Source: Kistimonas sp. bin40
GTDB lineage: Bacteria > Pseudomonadota > Gammaproteobacteria > Pseudomonadales > Endozoicomonadaceae
Direction: 5' to 3'
Length of the DNA stretch: 64,000 bases
NCBI GenBank assembly: GCA_002238585.1
Contig: MPMQ01000010.1
Span: forward strand, 1-64,000
The translations under genes were made by a program, and so were the position numbers. Every line of letters starts with the position of its first letter. Position 1 is the stretch's first letter. Positions 51,001 to 60,809 of the stretch are shown in pieces. Under the pieces are notes generated by a model, which searched no databases, had not been told where the DNA came from, and was given only the letters and a program-made list of their open reading frames with translations.

Positions 51001-52048
51001 GTCTTTCTGGCTGCTGGACGTAGAATCCCCCCAGCTCGCGGGAACGGGTGCTTTTCCAGCCGGTTCCGGAAGCGAGAAGAAAACCACTGCCGAGCAGGTC
51101 TGGCAGTTGGATATCAGGAAGATAGTATTGCCGGGCAGGAATCTGTCAGCCAGCCCGGAGCCGACACAGGCCGGACAGAGCGCCGATTTTTTACAGGCCA
51201 TCGACCCCTCCGTCTTGCCCGCCATGGACGTACGTGTGAATCAGCTTGTGCGTGATGACAACGCGCTGGGGCATGCGGATTTTTCAGTACGTCATCTTCG
51301 CCAGGGAGTACGCATCCAGGATTTCCAGGGGCGTCTGGCCGGCATCCGCATCCAGGGAGAAATGGATTGGACGCAACACAAGGGACAGCACCGTACGCGC
51401 GTAGAAGCTGATCTGCGCACCCGGGATTTGCAGCAGTCCAACCTGTTTTTCCAGCTGGGTGATGTCATTTCCAGCGGGCGCATGGATGGCCATGTCAACA
51501 TGGACTGGTCTGGTTCTCCTGCCACCTTTGACCCCCTCACTGCACAGGGATCAGCGCGTTTTGAGCTGAAAGGGGGACGTCTGACCTCAGTCGATACGGG
51601 AGGGGGAACCGGTGCTTTACGTTTTTTGGGAGCTCTCAACACCAGCGCCATAATCCGCCGGCTGAAGTTGGACTTTTCCGACTTGTATGGCAGCGGAATC
51701 AGTTATGACCGGGTGAAAGGCGCACTGACGCTGGACCATGGCGTGATCAGGCTGGACAGACCGGCCACCCTTGAGTCCCCCTCTTCGGACTACAGTCTCG
51801 AAGGTGTTCTTGACCTGAACAGTCAGCGAGTGAACATGGGGCTGGTAGTTACCCTGCCCGTCACCAAGAATCTGCCGGTTGTCGGACTCTTGATGGGGCA
51901 GCCTTATATCGCCGGTGCTGTTTACTTGTTTGATAAAGTGCTGGGCAAGAACTTGCGCCAATTTGCCAGCTTGCGTTATGAGATCACGGGAAATCCAAAG
52001 GATCCTGAGGTTCGCCTGGACCGGCTGTTTCCCGGCAAAAAACGGTAG
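48095..52048 (+). CDS. yhdP: YhdP/AsmA-like lipid transport protein
   Basis: A 1,317-residue protein. An N-terminal membrane anchor (ARILVSLFLLALIVGIPLG) is followed by a long periplasmic repeating beta-groove region. The C-terminal AsmA2/DUF3971 blocks are recognisable: GALRFLGALNTSAIIRRLKLDFSDLYGSGISYD and NLPVVGLLMGQP, then DKVLGK. YhdP and its relatives bridge inner and outer membrane for phospholipid transport. In most gammaproteobacteria maf and rng lie between mreD and yhdP; both are absent here. Start ATG 48095 follows AGGGAA closely; an upstream frame to 48032 is not supported. Confidence 0.92.
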   Translation: MSVFGALPVKALLRHLLLPARILVSLFLLALIVGIPLGKVLMNNLDSWRQELAGQIGLALGQSVELGKLSGSFSHFNPVIHIGGAIIKPEKGQTASGFHLQTLLVQLDGLASLRAGRLVLRKLSAQGGTLYLSPSHESASVRPAPEKLPKVAGVNWQELLPLLVTRQLDVRNLHLVTRAAGQTREEDAIHKLTVARLSLSGPPQRRKLQILMRSESGGQIAGKLRLFDLPSELSRADFKGYVSVSKMDFSPWIPFLLPDALKQTGTVPYRLGGSGRFWLSHNLQGWDVRARLQSGHLQMHEDADLPAVTHLAAQMTFLSRQDQPMQLWLDPVAFQFGEHQWSQGGLYLSEIPGTDPQWRLAVNRLPLQTSAGVLSALPSLVPDNIRALLAGLKPEGELQNVQVRWKKKNLRSFELRADAHNASVAHWGGVPTLTHVSGRLRMTAHEGELDLDSSDFVLGLKPTFSRPWHFDRAAGRLFWQETPTGYSLRMNHMLLARTQGETIAARMRLDLPYARGQAPFIALEAGISGAQLPDAGRYIPTADKVLSRPLQDWLATAPESGTITQGAFFLNGWLGAKDKRRAPWWGLILDLEQAAVKFRPEWPKVRDLKGRLTLDAEDMLLQAGHARFLDTRISRLEARVPKLRASVPQLRIQARLAGKQDALSHLVHLAPVAQAMGHLADTWTLGGNFDAQLGLQIPLQSDTSPDVQLTLNLHNNSLTLPTGAVKLSQLTGTLSYSSPLNLSSSRLQGLLHDRPVSLDIESQPVTAGSNTKEVQIHARGRMDMQTLARWSRQDITRFVQGETNYDAHITVGSDVKLVVDTDLEGVASSLPPPLHKEALQKRSLQVELEAGKQENTLVSAHLVDMGVHTLMSLDGQGQVVALGVNLGLDEPGLPGEGAVLTGHLESLELSPWIHWWNRPLTQESSQHPRHQPDTQNLLAQLEVRDLTLDRLLWHGEQLTDVNVNLAREKSFWLLDVESPQLAGTGAFPAGSGSEKKTTAEQVWQLDIRKIVLPGRNLSASPEPTQAGQSADFLQAIDPSVLPAMDVRVNQLVRDDNALGHADFSVRHLRQGVRIQDFQGRLAGIRIQGEMDWTQHKGQHRTRVEADLRTRDLQQSNLFFQLGDVISSGRMDGHVNMDWSGSPATFDPLTAQGSARFELKGGRLTSVDTGGGTGALRFLGALNTSAIIRRLKLDFSDLYGSGISYDRVKGALTLDHGVIRLDRPATLESPSSDYSLEGVLDLNSQRVNMGLVVTLPVTKNLPVVGLLMGQPYIAGAVYLFDKVLGKNLRQFASLRYEITGNPKDPEVRLDRLFPGKKR

Positions 52049-52530
52049 AACAGGACCGGAACAACAAGTGTGATTGCCTGATCGTCCAGATACCGGCCAC
52101 TGTGCAGGCTGTGTGAGCTGCGTGAAAGAAAGATCGGACCTGTCACAGCAGGGATTGCCGTGGATCGCCAGGCGGGCCTCGCTCTTTTGGCTGCTGCAGG
52201 AACAGGAACAGGAACAGAAACAGAAACCACAGTGCGGACTCAAATATCCACAGCATGGGAGCTCGAGCGCCCCCCTCACGGAAACCTGAAGAGGCAGATG
52301 GGAAAAGCTCTGTTCTTGTGCGAACGCTTTCCTCCAGGAAACCTTTCTTGTGAGGACTCTTCCCTCCTTGGCCTGCCTTCCCTGAGAATTTTCCCCCTGA
52401 ATCCTCGCACAGATGAGGCCCGACAGGCCTGCACAGACGGCAGCAGGACCTGCTCACGGGCCACCGGCGCTGGCAAGGGCACGCAGGCTATGCAGTGCCA
52501 CGCGAGCCTGTCCTGCCAGACTGCCGCTCA
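52049..52530. other. Gene-free region after yhdP
   Basis: About 480 bp between convergent genes. A hexamer-rich stretch of CAGGAA/CAGAAA repeats lies at 52196-52220. Open frames across it are low-complexity and unsupported. No clear terminator found. Confidence 0.55.
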
Positions 52531-53601
52531 TTAAAAGCTTGCCAGACCTTCCTGTGCTGTAGACTGGCGTGCCGAAAAAGTTCTGAACAGAAAATCATCC
52601 ATGGCGGCCCTGGAATGACGCAGCGTCGTGGACGAACGTGGCTGCACCTTCCTCCAGCCCAGACGGGCCGTCTCGGCATCGAAACCAGAAGCGTCGTCCT
52701 GACAGAGACGGTCAAGAACCTCCGGCGTCAGGCAAGCCAGACCGCCGGCCGCTATCATGTCCCGCACCGGACAGGCGCTGGACGGCAAGCCGGTACACCG
52801 GGCCCAATAGGCACAGTAGCGCGGCAAGGCCCGATTGATCAGCGACTGAAACGTCTCAAGATAACGCACCAGCTGCGGGTCCATGCGGGTTCGCATCTGC
52901 TGCAGGCAACTGGCAACCGGGTCCTTGCCAAGACCGGACACGAACAACCGGTGCAGTTCGAACAGAATCCCAAAGTCCAGACAGCCCACATCGTAAAGAC
53001 GCTCAAGAGACGCGCCCCTGGCAACCTCACCAGAATGCTCCAGCAACCGGGCCAGCGTACTGGCGATCCTATGCTGTTGACAGGTTCTGGCCAGCAGCGT
53101 CGTTCCATTACCTGCCGCATCCGGCATCAGCACAGGCGCGGGATACCCGAACAGACACAGAACCTCAACGCGCTCTTCCTCACTCAGGGACAGCAGCATC
53201 TGTTCTGCCACATCGGGCCGGTCCGACAGCAACTCAGCCAAAAAACGCCCCCGATTCTCTCGTGCGTCCACGTAGAAAAGCTTCAAGGCATGGGCGGCAG
53301 ACACAGGACGCCCAACGAACAAGCGTTTTCTGCCGCACAGCCCCGCCCGTCTGGCGAGGGAGGCTGTCAGCGAGCCGCCGACCAGCCTGGCAGCCAGCCG
53401 GTCTTTCAGCGAAACATGCACCCTGGGCTGGCCCTGACAATCCTGCACTACGCGTGATCCGGTGGTCCACGCACGAACCCGTTTCCAGGTCCTGCCGGGG
53501 ATATCAGATCCTCGGTCCTTTTGTGCAGAACGGGGCTTGCGACGTCTGAAAATCCACGCCAGAAGACTGCCAGCCTGCCAGGGAGAGCGCATCCGTGCCA
53601 T
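52531..53601 (-). CDS. Unknown protein, weak ankyrin-like segment
   Basis: I do not recognise this 356-residue protein. The N-terminus is Arg/Lys-rich (WIFRRRKPRSAQK). Helical repeats dominate residues 110-260. One stretch near residue 160, DAAGNGTTLLARTC...LARLLEHSG, vaguely follows an ankyrin repeat. The last 40 residues are Ser/Thr/Arg-rich. AGGA...GGGAAA precedes the ATG. No membrane segment. Position between yhdP and other accessory genes and lack of homology suggest an accessory, perhaps secreted, protein; this is speculation. Confidence 0.55.
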   Translation of the reverse strand: MARMRSPWQAGSLLAWIFRRRKPRSAQKDRGSDIPGRTWKRVRAWTTGSRVVQDCQGQPRVHVSLKDRLAARLVGGSLTASLARRAGLCGRKRLFVGRPVSAAHALKLFYVDARENRGRFLAELLSDRPDVAEQMLLSLSEEERVEVLCLFGYPAPVLMPDAAGNGTTLLARTCQQHRIASTLARLLEHSGEVARGASLERLYDVGCLDFGILFELHRLFVSGLGKDPVASCLQQMRTRMDPQLVRYLETFQSLINRALPRYCAYWARCTGLPSSACPVRDMIAAGGLACLTPEVLDRLCQDDASGFDAETARLGWRKVQPRSSTTLRHSRAAMDDFLFRTFSARQSTAQEGLASF

Positions 53602-54082
53602 TTTCCCGTCCTCTATTTTGGTCCTGTCTGGTCTATAAGCTTAGCTACTCATGCACGGCTCCGATGGTTTTACACGCGCAAGTTCGCATTCGGGAAAAGC
53701 CGAAGCCCCGCGCATTCAGGAAATACAGGCTGCGCCCCCCCCTGTGCCAGAAAGAAGAACAGGTGCCAGAAGAACAGATGCCAGAAGAACAGGTGCCAGA
53801 AGAACCGTCTCTGCGCGCCCTTGCGCCTCTTGCAGGGCACTGCACCCATGCGCACCGGGTCAGCTGTAGCTGCATGACCACCAGCCAGGGCGCCCATTGG
53901 CGCAAACTCCGCATGCATGAACCCCGAACCGCTGCGGCTACATCCACCGGACCATGCCGCTGACTATGACGGGCACCAGAGAAGGATTGCGCAACCGACA
54001 GCAGGTCCCGGCACAGCCTGAGCCTTTCCTCTCACGCCAGCCGCAATTCATACCGCCTGACTCACAACGGCGCTGCGACTCA
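53602..54082. other. Gene-free region with tandem repeat
   Basis: About 480 bp. Besides the 15-bp array at 53760-53804 nothing is recognised. Short open frames here derive from the repeat (EEQVPEE-type peptides) and are not supported. Confidence 0.55.
53760..53804. repeat. 15-bp tandem repeat, three copies
   Basis: CAGGTGCCAGAAGAA repeated three times, the middle copy with one change (CAGATG). Multiple-of-three unit, but no gene reads through it convincingly. Confidence 0.9.
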
Positions 54083-56152
54083 TCACCTGGGAGCAAAGGC
54101 GTGTCCCAGATGCTTGAGCAAAAACTCAAGAATCCGATCGCCAATCTGCACATGTGACTTGTGCAACAAAAAACTGTGCCCTTCATCGGGCAACACCAGA
54201 CTTTCCACCTCGACAGACCGCTGTACCAGCTGGTGAGCCAGCTGCTGGGTTTCAGCGAAGCTGATGTAGCTGTCATCACCATGCACCAGCAGAACCGGAC
54301 TCATCCAGTTTTTCAGCCAGCCCCAGGCAGAAGGCTCTTCTTCGGACCGGTCCGTCTGCTCTTCACCCGAATCTACCAGCCGACTGTCGAACAGGTTGCA
54401 CAGGTCGAACATATTGTGTCGCCAATATTTGCGTTCCTGCTCGTGCGCAAGGCTGGAGCATCCACCGATAACAACACCAGCCCGAAACAAATGGCTGTCC
54501 CGGGCCAGGGCAAGGCTGCAGAGCCCTCCCCCCCAGAACTGGCCCAGCACGCCAATGGCATGAGAGGCCACGCGAACCTGCTGACGCAGCCAGTGTCCTG
54601 CCGCGCGAACATCCAGGTAATCACTGGCACCAGCCCATCCGCGCTCCGGTGCCTGGCGAAACAGCTTGCCGTAGCCGCTCTGGCCGCGGCAGTTGATGTC
54701 CATGACAAAAAATCCGTGTCGCACCAACAGCTGGCACAAGGCATAGCGCAAACTCATATCAAACTCCCGGTGGAAACCGGGCAGCGACTGGCGCCCATCC
54801 CCACAATGAACGCTGACAAGCCCCGGGCAGGATTGCTCTCCCTGGGGAACAAACAGATGCGCCCATAACGGCAGACGGTCGCCGGACTGAATGGCTGTTG
54901 TCACAGGTGTGACAAAATCGACAGCCTGCTTCTGTATGTAAAGGTCCGGCACCGTCAAACGGCTGATGACTCCTGTCAGCTGATCCATGAATCCCAGATG
55001 ACAAGGGCGACTCTCGTCGCCACTGAGAAACACAAGATACCGGCAGTTGCAGGACAGGCAAGGTTGCCAGTACTGCTGCCCTTTCGGAACGCAAAGGGGA
55101 TAGCATTTGCCATCGTGCGTCGTCAGTCTGTCCAGACTGTAATGATGACGACGCAAACGATTGTGGCTGAAAATAACCTCGCTTCCATCCTGACTGCCGC
55201 AATAATCCTGAACAAGCCAGCTTCCCCGGGTCAGCGCCTCGCAGCTGCCGTCTGCCAGTCGGAGCTGGTAGAGATGATCCCAGCCACAGTTGTCATGGGA
55301 AAACAGCAGGCGTTCGGCGTCGAGCCAGAGCAAAGGGCGGTGCCCATATTGGCGGGAAAAGCCCGCATCCGGCTCCCGGTCACGCGGCCACAGGGGCAAG
55401 GTCTCACCCGTGGCAACCACAGCGACCATAACCGAGAAACGCTCCCCCTTTCCTGAAAAGGCATATTCGCCAGTATCCATTTCGGGGCCGTGAAAACGAA
55501 TAAAGGCCAAACGCGAGGAATCCGGCGACCAACAGGGAAAGTCGTCACTGTCAAACTCGGGAGCCACCCAGTGAAGACGGGCTTGACCTGGCGTATATAT
55601 ACCTATCAGCCGATGCCCTCCCCGGTGACAAACGAAGGCCAGACGACCACCCTCCGGTGACCAGTGCAGTGATACAACACGCCCCCGCACGGTGAATTGT
55701 TTACGAACACGCCGGGCTCCTGGCGAGCAGGCCAGCACGGTTCCCCTGCGCACCCAGACAAAGCTGCTTTCATCCGGCGTCACCACGGCGGTACTGGCAC
55801 CCTTGATCGACTGCAGGACACGCCCCTCTTCGGTATCTATCAGCAGCATACGCAAATCGGGAGAGCTCCTTTGATGGGACGTCAGGGAGGCACTGCCTTC
55901 CTGGGTACAACGGCCTGACCTGACAACGACGAGCCGGCCGGACCGACTCAGCTGCACCAGCTGCAGCACCTGTCCCTCGTCGGCAGCGTTCGTCATCAGC
56001 TTGCGACGCGGACCTGCAGGCAAGTCCTGCGTGTAGAGCTCATACTCCCCCTGGATATAATCAATCCAGACCAGGCGATCATGAGTGGACGCCACTGCGT
56101 AATCCAGCGTATGACGGAATGCGTAGAACACTCTTGAAACTGAATCTGGCAT
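54083..56152 (-). CDS. S9 prolyl-oligopeptidase-like protein lacking catalytic Ser and Asp
   Basis: A 689-residue protein. Residues 1-400 form beta-propeller-like repeats (LSRSGRLVV, WSPEGGRLAFV, WSPDSSRLAFIRF, TPDESSFVWV). The C-terminal 260 residues are the alpha/beta-hydrolase domain (RGQSGYGKLFR, IGVLGQFWGGG). The nucleophile elbow reads GQFWGGG, so the GxSxGG serine is Phe. The acid position (HGDDSYIS versus HGxxDxxV) is Ser. The His is kept (DEGHSFL). It looks like a pseudo-enzyme of the DPP IV/acylaminoacyl-peptidase type. No signal peptide. GAGGTG precedes the ATG. The gene is intact, implying selection for a non-catalytic role. Confidence 0.85.
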   Translation of the reverse strand: MPDSVSRVFYAFRHTLDYAVASTHDRLVWIDYIQGEYELYTQDLPAGPRRKLMTNAADEGQVLQLVQLSRSGRLVVVRSGRCTQEGSASLTSHQRSSPDLRMLLIDTEEGRVLQSIKGASTAVVTPDESSFVWVRRGTVLACSPGARRVRKQFTVRGRVVSLHWSPEGGRLAFVCHRGGHRLIGIYTPGQARLHWVAPEFDSDDFPCWSPDSSRLAFIRFHGPEMDTGEYAFSGKGERFSVMVAVVATGETLPLWPRDREPDAGFSRQYGHRPLLWLDAERLLFSHDNCGWDHLYQLRLADGSCEALTRGSWLVQDYCGSQDGSEVIFSHNRLRRHHYSLDRLTTHDGKCYPLCVPKGQQYWQPCLSCNCRYLVFLSGDESRPCHLGFMDQLTGVISRLTVPDLYIQKQAVDFVTPVTTAIQSGDRLPLWAHLFVPQGEQSCPGLVSVHCGDGRQSLPGFHREFDMSLRYALCQLLVRHGFFVMDINCRGQSGYGKLFRQAPERGWAGASDYLDVRAAGHWLRQQVRVASHAIGVLGQFWGGGLCSLALARDSHLFRAGVVIGGCSSLAHEQERKYWRHNMFDLCNLFDSRLVDSGEEQTDRSEEEPSAWGWLKNWMSPVLLVHGDDSYISFAETQQLAHQLVQRSVEVESLVLPDEGHSFLLHKSHVQIGDRILEFLLKHLGHAFAPR

Positions 56153-56411
56153 AAGTCACCTCTACACTATCGACCGACACACTCTGCATTAGAGGACACG
56201 TCCAATCAGCCGCCTCCTCCCGTCCAGGCCACGTGCATTTCCATGGTATATCTTTCCCGTCCTGAATGACTGACGAGCTGGTGGAAACGCCGTGCTGACA
56301 GACAGGCTCGCCAAGCCAGCCCAACGCCTGACTTTTGTAGCGTGCAACCACCCGTCACGCGTTCTTGGAAAACAGAAGGCTGGCAAAGGTTTCCGCAGGC
56401 AATCAGCTTCG

Positions 56412-57263
56412 TTATTCCGGCGCCGAAGAGTGCACACGCAAAGTCTGAAAAGTGTTGTCTGTAAGCTGGCGCGCCAGCTCAGAGGTGTCCTGCAGGCGCA
56501 AGTGGGCCATCTTGTCCAGCACAGCAAGCAGTGTCAAAGGGGTGTTGCGTTGCCCCGCAGCATGGGCCGGCGGCATGCCGGGGGCATCTGTCTCCAGTAC
56601 CATATGTTCCAGTGGCCAGCTGGCCACCTGACGCTGCAGGCGTTGCGCTCTGTCCCACGTCAGACTCCCCCCTATACCCAGCCGGAATCCCAGCCGCCAG
56701 AAAGCCATGGCTTGCTGGTCACTGCCCGACCAGGCATGCACAATACCCCCCTCCTTGAACTTCATTTTCCTCAGCAGCCAGGCAAGCTGGTCATGGCTGC
56801 GTCTGGCATGCAGTATCAGCGGCAGGCCATAGGCGCTCGCCAGCTCGATTTGTCCTGCCAGCAGCGCTTGCTGCTCTCTCAATCCGGCCTGACCTGCGGA
56901 CAGGTCCAGTCCCAGCTCACCCAGTGCGACCACATAGGGTGTACGTCGGGACAACTGGGCATCCAGGGCGACCAGACTGTCCTGGCGATGCGCTGACATG
57001 AAACAGGGGTGCAGCCCCAGAGCACCCCATAGGGTCAGACCCTGGCGGTGCGGTCCCAGCAATGCCAGCAAGCGAGGCCAGTGATCCTGCTCAGTGGCAG
57101 GCAGGCACAAATATTTGATGCCCGCCCGTGCGCACTGTGTCAGCAGTGCCTGACGATCATGATCAAACTCAACAAAATCAAGATGACAATGACTGTCAAA
57201 CAATGCAGGATCACACCTTCCGGACTCCTGTCGTGTAACAGATTCCACCACACACTGTGTCAT
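56412..57263 (-). CDS. TatD-family metal-dependent DNase (YjjV-like)
   Basis: A 283-residue TIM-barrel hydrolase. The HxH metal site is FDSHCHLDF near residue 23; other ligands: GALGLHP, GELGLDL (the Glu), LILHARR, GIVHAWSG and LETDAP. TatD relatives have 3'-5' DNase activity. It is nearest the YjjV/YcfH group by eye. Start uncertain between ATG 57263 and GTG 57269. Adjacent gene upstream on the other strand. Confidence 0.9.
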   Translation of the reverse strand: MTQCVVESVTRQESGRCDPALFDSHCHLDFVEFDHDRQALLTQCARAGIKYLCLPATEQDHWPRLLALLGPHRQGLTLWGALGLHPCFMSAHRQDSLVALDAQLSRRTPYVVALGELGLDLSAGQAGLREQQALLAGQIELASAYGLPLILHARRSHDQLAWLLRKMKFKEGGIVHAWSGSDQQAMAFWRLGFRLGIGGSLTWDRAQRLQRQVASWPLEHMVLETDAPGMPPAHAAGQRNTPLTLLAVLDKMAHLRLQDTSELARQLTDNTFQTLRVHSSAPE

Positions 57264-57381
57264 TGGCACCAGCCTCCCGAATTTTGATCCGCCTATTGTG
57301 TCACTTGGGGTCTAGAATACAGCCAGCAACCTTGATAGCGCGATTCTTTTGCATGACAAGAGAAGAGAGGGGGGGCACAGG

Positions 57382-58158
57382 ATGAAAACCATGTGGCGAC
57401 AGCTGTTGTGGGCAGGTACCTTCTGTAGCTGTCTGCAGGCGGCACCGGAAGCGGTGGTAGACAACCTGAATATGGCGGAAGAAGAAGAGACTTCAGCCGC
57501 AGCTCCAGCGCCCATCAAGATCTCCGGGGCGCGCGTCCGGGTACTGGCTCCCAAACCAGGAAGACGAATGCCGGGCACCCAGACTCCGGCTGCCGACCCG
57601 GGAAAACGGGCGGTGGTTTTTATGAGCATCAGCAACCAGACGAACCGGCCTGTTTCCCTGAACAAAGTCAAAGCCGCAAGCGCGGAAAAGGTCGTTCTGT
57701 GCCGGTGCCCCCACGCCATCGACGGTCTTCCGGCCGCCCCCAAACCGCTCAACACTGTGACGCTGGAAGCCGGAGAGAAAAACTTCAAGCTCAAGAGCGG
57801 GGGGAACTGTCTGCTGTTGTCCGGCATCACCAAACCGCTGCACCCCGGAGAGGAGTTCTTTCTGCGGCTTGATTTCGGTGCCGGCATCTCCGTTCCGGTC
57901 CGGGCACGGATTGGCTCGCCACTCAAGGGCGGTAATCTATCTGGCGTTTTGTGTGTGCCCTCCAACCCACGAGCAACCCAGCTGCGAGCAACCCAGCCAC
58001 GCGCAACAACCCGGCTGCTGTCCTGGATATTGAGCAACAGCACTGCCTTGCTGTCCAGCGAGGCATACCGGGCTCAAAGTTCGCGCGTTGTGCGAAAACT
58101 GACGTCTGGCCAGCGCTCCTGCACCAATTCCAGATTGGCCCGGCTGGGTGCCAGATAG
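57382..58158 (+). CDS. PCuAC-like periplasmic protein with runaway C-terminus
   Basis: A 258-residue protein. A signal-like N-terminus ([16 protein letters not shown]) precedes a PCu(A)C/DUF461-type domain: [61 protein letters not shown]. Typical members chaperone Cu(I) via His/Met; here those positions are Cys-rich ([16 protein letters not shown]), so metal use may differ. The domain ends near 57950. The last about 65 residues come from a short repeat ([10 protein letters not shown]) and from 85 bp read antisense into prfC, so the original stop seems lost. GAGGGGGG precedes the ATG. Confidence 0.7.
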   Translation: MKTMWRQLLWAGTFCSCLQAAPEAVVDNLNMAEEEETSAAAPAPIKISGARVRVLAPKPGRRMPGTQTPAADPGKRAVVFMSISNQTNRPVSLNKVKAASAEKVVLCRCPHAIDGLPAAPKPLNTVTLEAGEKNFKLKSGGNCLLLSGITKPLHPGEEFFLRLDFGAGISVPVRARIGSPLKGGNLSGVLCVPSNPRATQLRATQPRATTRLLSWILSNSTALLSSEAYRAQSSRVVRKLTSGQRSCTNSRLARLGAR

Positions 58159-59660
58159 GTCAAATGCCCACCACCATCGAGTGCCAGGTACTGCTGCTGT
58201 TGTCTGGTAAACTCGGCGAATCTTGTCGCGTCACTGCACTCCACCCAGCGAGCGGTCTGAATGCCGATCGCATCATAAGTGGCATCTACCTTGTATTCAT
58301 CCTGCAGGCGTTGCAGGACCACGTCGAACTGAAGAACCCCGACAGCACCCAGTATGAGGTCGTTGTTACGCCGGGGCATGAACACCTGGGTAGCGCCTTC
58401 CTCTGACAACTGCTTCAAGCCTTTCTGCAGCTGCTTCATTTTCAAAGGATCCTGCAGGCGAACACGGCGGAACAGTTCCGGGGCGAAGTGAGGAACGCCC
58501 AGGTAGCGCAAGCCTTCCCCCTGGGTGAAGGTGTCGCCTATCTGAATGGTGCCGTGGTTGTGCAGGCCAATGATATCCCCCGGAACCGCCTGCTCGGCCT
58601 GGGCTCTGTCACCGGCCAGAAAGGTCAGGGCATTGGAGACCTTGACGTCCTTGCCCGTGCGCACGTGCCGCAGACGCAGATTCGGTGTGTAACACCCCGA
58701 GCAAACGCGCATGAAAGCGATGCGATCCCTGTGCCTTGGATCCATGTTGGCCTGGATCTTGAAGACAAAGCCGGAGAAATTGTCTTCATCCGGCTGCACT
58801 GTTCGCACATCCGTGGGCCGGGGCAGGGGGGGCGGTGCCCACTGCGTGAAACACTGCAGCATTTCCTTGACGCCAAAGTTGCTCAGCGCACTGCCGAAAA
58901 ACACAGGCGTTTGCTGCCCGGCCATGAACTCTTCCAGATCAAAGCGGTGGCTTGCTGTACGCACCAGCTCCACTTCTTCACAGAAATCCGCATAGTCTTC
59001 TGCGAGAAAGGCACGAGCTTCGTCAGAGTCGAGCCCCTGAATACAGCGATCGCCCGCCGGATCCTGACTCCGGTCAGTCCGGAACACATGAAGTTGATCT
59101 GTGTAAAGGTTATACAGCCCCCGAAAGCGTTGACCGGTACCGACAGGCCAGGTCACAGGGGCACAATTCACGTGCAGAACCGATTCAATTTCATCCATCA
59201 ACGCAATGGGATCGCGCGTCTCCCGATCCAGCTTGTTCACAAAAGTGAACGAGGGGGTTTCACGCATACGACACACCTCCATCAGCTTGATGGTGCGTGC
59301 TTCCACCCCTTTGGCACCGTCGATCACCATAAGACAGCTGTCTACGGCCGTCAGGGTGCGATAGGTATCTTCAGAAAAGTCTTCATGACCGGGGGTATCG
59401 AGCAGATTGACCATACAGCCGTTGAAGGGAAATTGCATGACGGAGGTGGTGATGGAAATACCCCGGCTCTGCTCCATGCTCATCCAGTCCGAGGTGGCCA
59501 TGCGTCCGGACTTGCGGCCCTTGACGGTCCCGGCCATCTGGATGGCCCTGCCCAGCAGAAGCAGTTTCTCTGTGATGGTGGTCTTTCCAGCGTCCGGATG
59601 CGAGATGATAGCAAAAGTCCTTCGCTTGTTGATTTCATTGACAAAATTGCTATCAGCCAT
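58074..59660 (-). CDS. prfC: Peptide chain release factor 3
   Basis: A 528-residue translational GTPase recycling RF1/RF2. The P-loop is [14 protein letters not shown] near residue 20; switch [21 protein letters not shown]; and the C-terminal block with [17 protein letters not shown]. The start ATG at 59660 has AAGGGT upstream. Its last 85 bp overlap the opposing PCuAC-like gene. Full length. Confidence 0.97.
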   Translation of the reverse strand: MADSNFVNEINKRRTFAIISHPDAGKTTITEKLLLLGRAIQMAGTVKGRKSGRMATSDWMSMEQSRGISITTSVMQFPFNGCMVNLLDTPGHEDFSEDTYRTLTAVDSCLMVIDGAKGVEARTIKLMEVCRMRETPSFTFVNKLDRETRDPIALMDEIESVLHVNCAPVTWPVGTGQRFRGLYNLYTDQLHVFRTDRSQDPAGDRCIQGLDSDEARAFLAEDYADFCEEVELVRTASHRFDLEEFMAGQQTPVFFGSALSNFGVKEMLQCFTQWAPPPLPRPTDVRTVQPDEDNFSGFVFKIQANMDPRHRDRIAFMRVCSGCYTPNLRLRHVRTGKDVKVSNALTFLAGDRAQAEQAVPGDIIGLHNHGTIQIGDTFTQGEGLRYLGVPHFAPELFRRVRLQDPLKMKQLQKGLKQLSEEGATQVFMPRRNNDLILGAVGVLQFDVVLQRLQDEYKVDATYDAIGIQTARWVECSDATRFAEFTRQQQQYLALDGGGHLTYLAPSRANLELVQERWPDVSFRTTREL

Positions 59661-60206
59661 ACACTTGCGACCCTTGTTTTAACCTGTTTCCAAAAGCATT
59701 GTTATGCATTCAAAAGTGAACTCCGGCATCTATTTCTGGACACCGGGTTTTCAAGCCCCGACGAATCCTGACAAGGCACAAAAGTCGTGCCCATCGGCGA
59801 CTCCCGGCGCTGCGCCATATTGATTGCAGCATTGATTGCAGCGCTCATTCATGGCGTTGAGCCTGTCACCGCCGGTCCCGTCAATGGCTGGCTCATTGAG
59901 GCGTTTCGTCAACACAACACCTGCCATAATCCACGCATGCCGTCCATTACCCCCTGGCAACGAGCCGGCCGCACCATCTGGCGCGCGCAAGGGTGACCCG
60001 CAACACTTTTTTTTGCAAGGCCGGCACGAAACAAGTCTGCATCTTCGTTGGCAGCAGGCTGTCGGCGTATCAGGGAAATACAGCATGAAGCCAGCCCTGG
60101 CACCGGCTGAGCCTGAACCCTTTGTGTTGTGGTTGCGGCACAGCAAGGCTGGTATAGTGCGCCGAGCTCGGCTCGGCCGTTGGGACATCGAAGAGGGACA
60201 TCTATT
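59661..60206. other. Divergent prfC / nfuA intergenic region
   Basis: About 545 bp. A 12-bp direct repeat ATTGATTGCAGC occurs near 59820-59842. Open frames here (for example 59836-60210) overlap nfuA's start region and show no family. Expected to hold promoters for both genes. Confidence 0.5.
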
Positions 60207-60809
60207 TTGACTACATCATCAGAGCTCAGCATCACCATTACGGAGAGTGCCCAGCAATACCTGGTCGGCCTTCTGGCGAAGCAGGAGCAGGAAGGCACGG
60301 GGGTTCGCCTGTTCGTCACCAATCCGGGAACACCTCACGCCGAGACCTGCCTGAGTTATTGCCGTCCCGGCGAAGAACAGGCGAACGATATATCCATGCC
60401 CATGACCGGTTTTGTTGCCTGGATTGACCAACCCAGCGTGCCATTCCTGGAGGAGTCTCTCGTTGATTACGCCGCCGACAGAATGGGCGGCCAGCTGACC
60501 ATAAAGGCACCCAATGCCAAGCTGCCCAAGGTGAGCGAGGACAGCACCCTGGAGCAAAAAGTAAACTACTGGCTGCACACCGAGATCAACCCCTCACTGG
60601 CCTCACACGGCGGTCTGGTGGAGCTGGTTGAAATCGATGAGGAAGGCTACGCCGTTCTGAAATTTGGTGGTGGCTGCCAGGGCTGTTCCAGTGTGGATTT
60701 GACGCTAAAGGGCGGCGTGGAGCGCACGCTGAGTATGCACATACCCGAGCTTGCGGGTATCAGGGATATTACAGATCACTCCTTCCGTGAGAACGCCTAT
60801 TACAAGTAG
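60207..60809 (+). CDS. nfuA: Fe-S biogenesis protein NfuA
   Basis: A 200-residue scaffold/carrier of [4Fe-4S] clusters. The N-terminal A-type domain ([33 protein letters not shown]) precedes the C-terminal Nfu domain with GHGG-like [11 protein letters not shown] and [16 protein letters not shown], whose CxxC binds the cluster. The start lacks an ATG: TTG at 60207 is 8 nt after AGGGA, while ATT at 60204 is 5 nt after it. Normal family length from TTG. Confidence 0.95.
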   Translation: MTTSSELSITITESAQQYLVGLLAKQEQEGTGVRLFVTNPGTPHAETCLSYCRPGEEQANDISMPMTGFVAWIDQPSVPFLEESLVDYAADRMGGQLTIKAPNAKLPKVSEDSTLEQKVNYWLHTEINPSLASHGGLVELVEIDEEGYAVLKFGGGCQGCSSVDLTLKGGVERTLSMHIPELAGIRDITDHSFRENAYYK

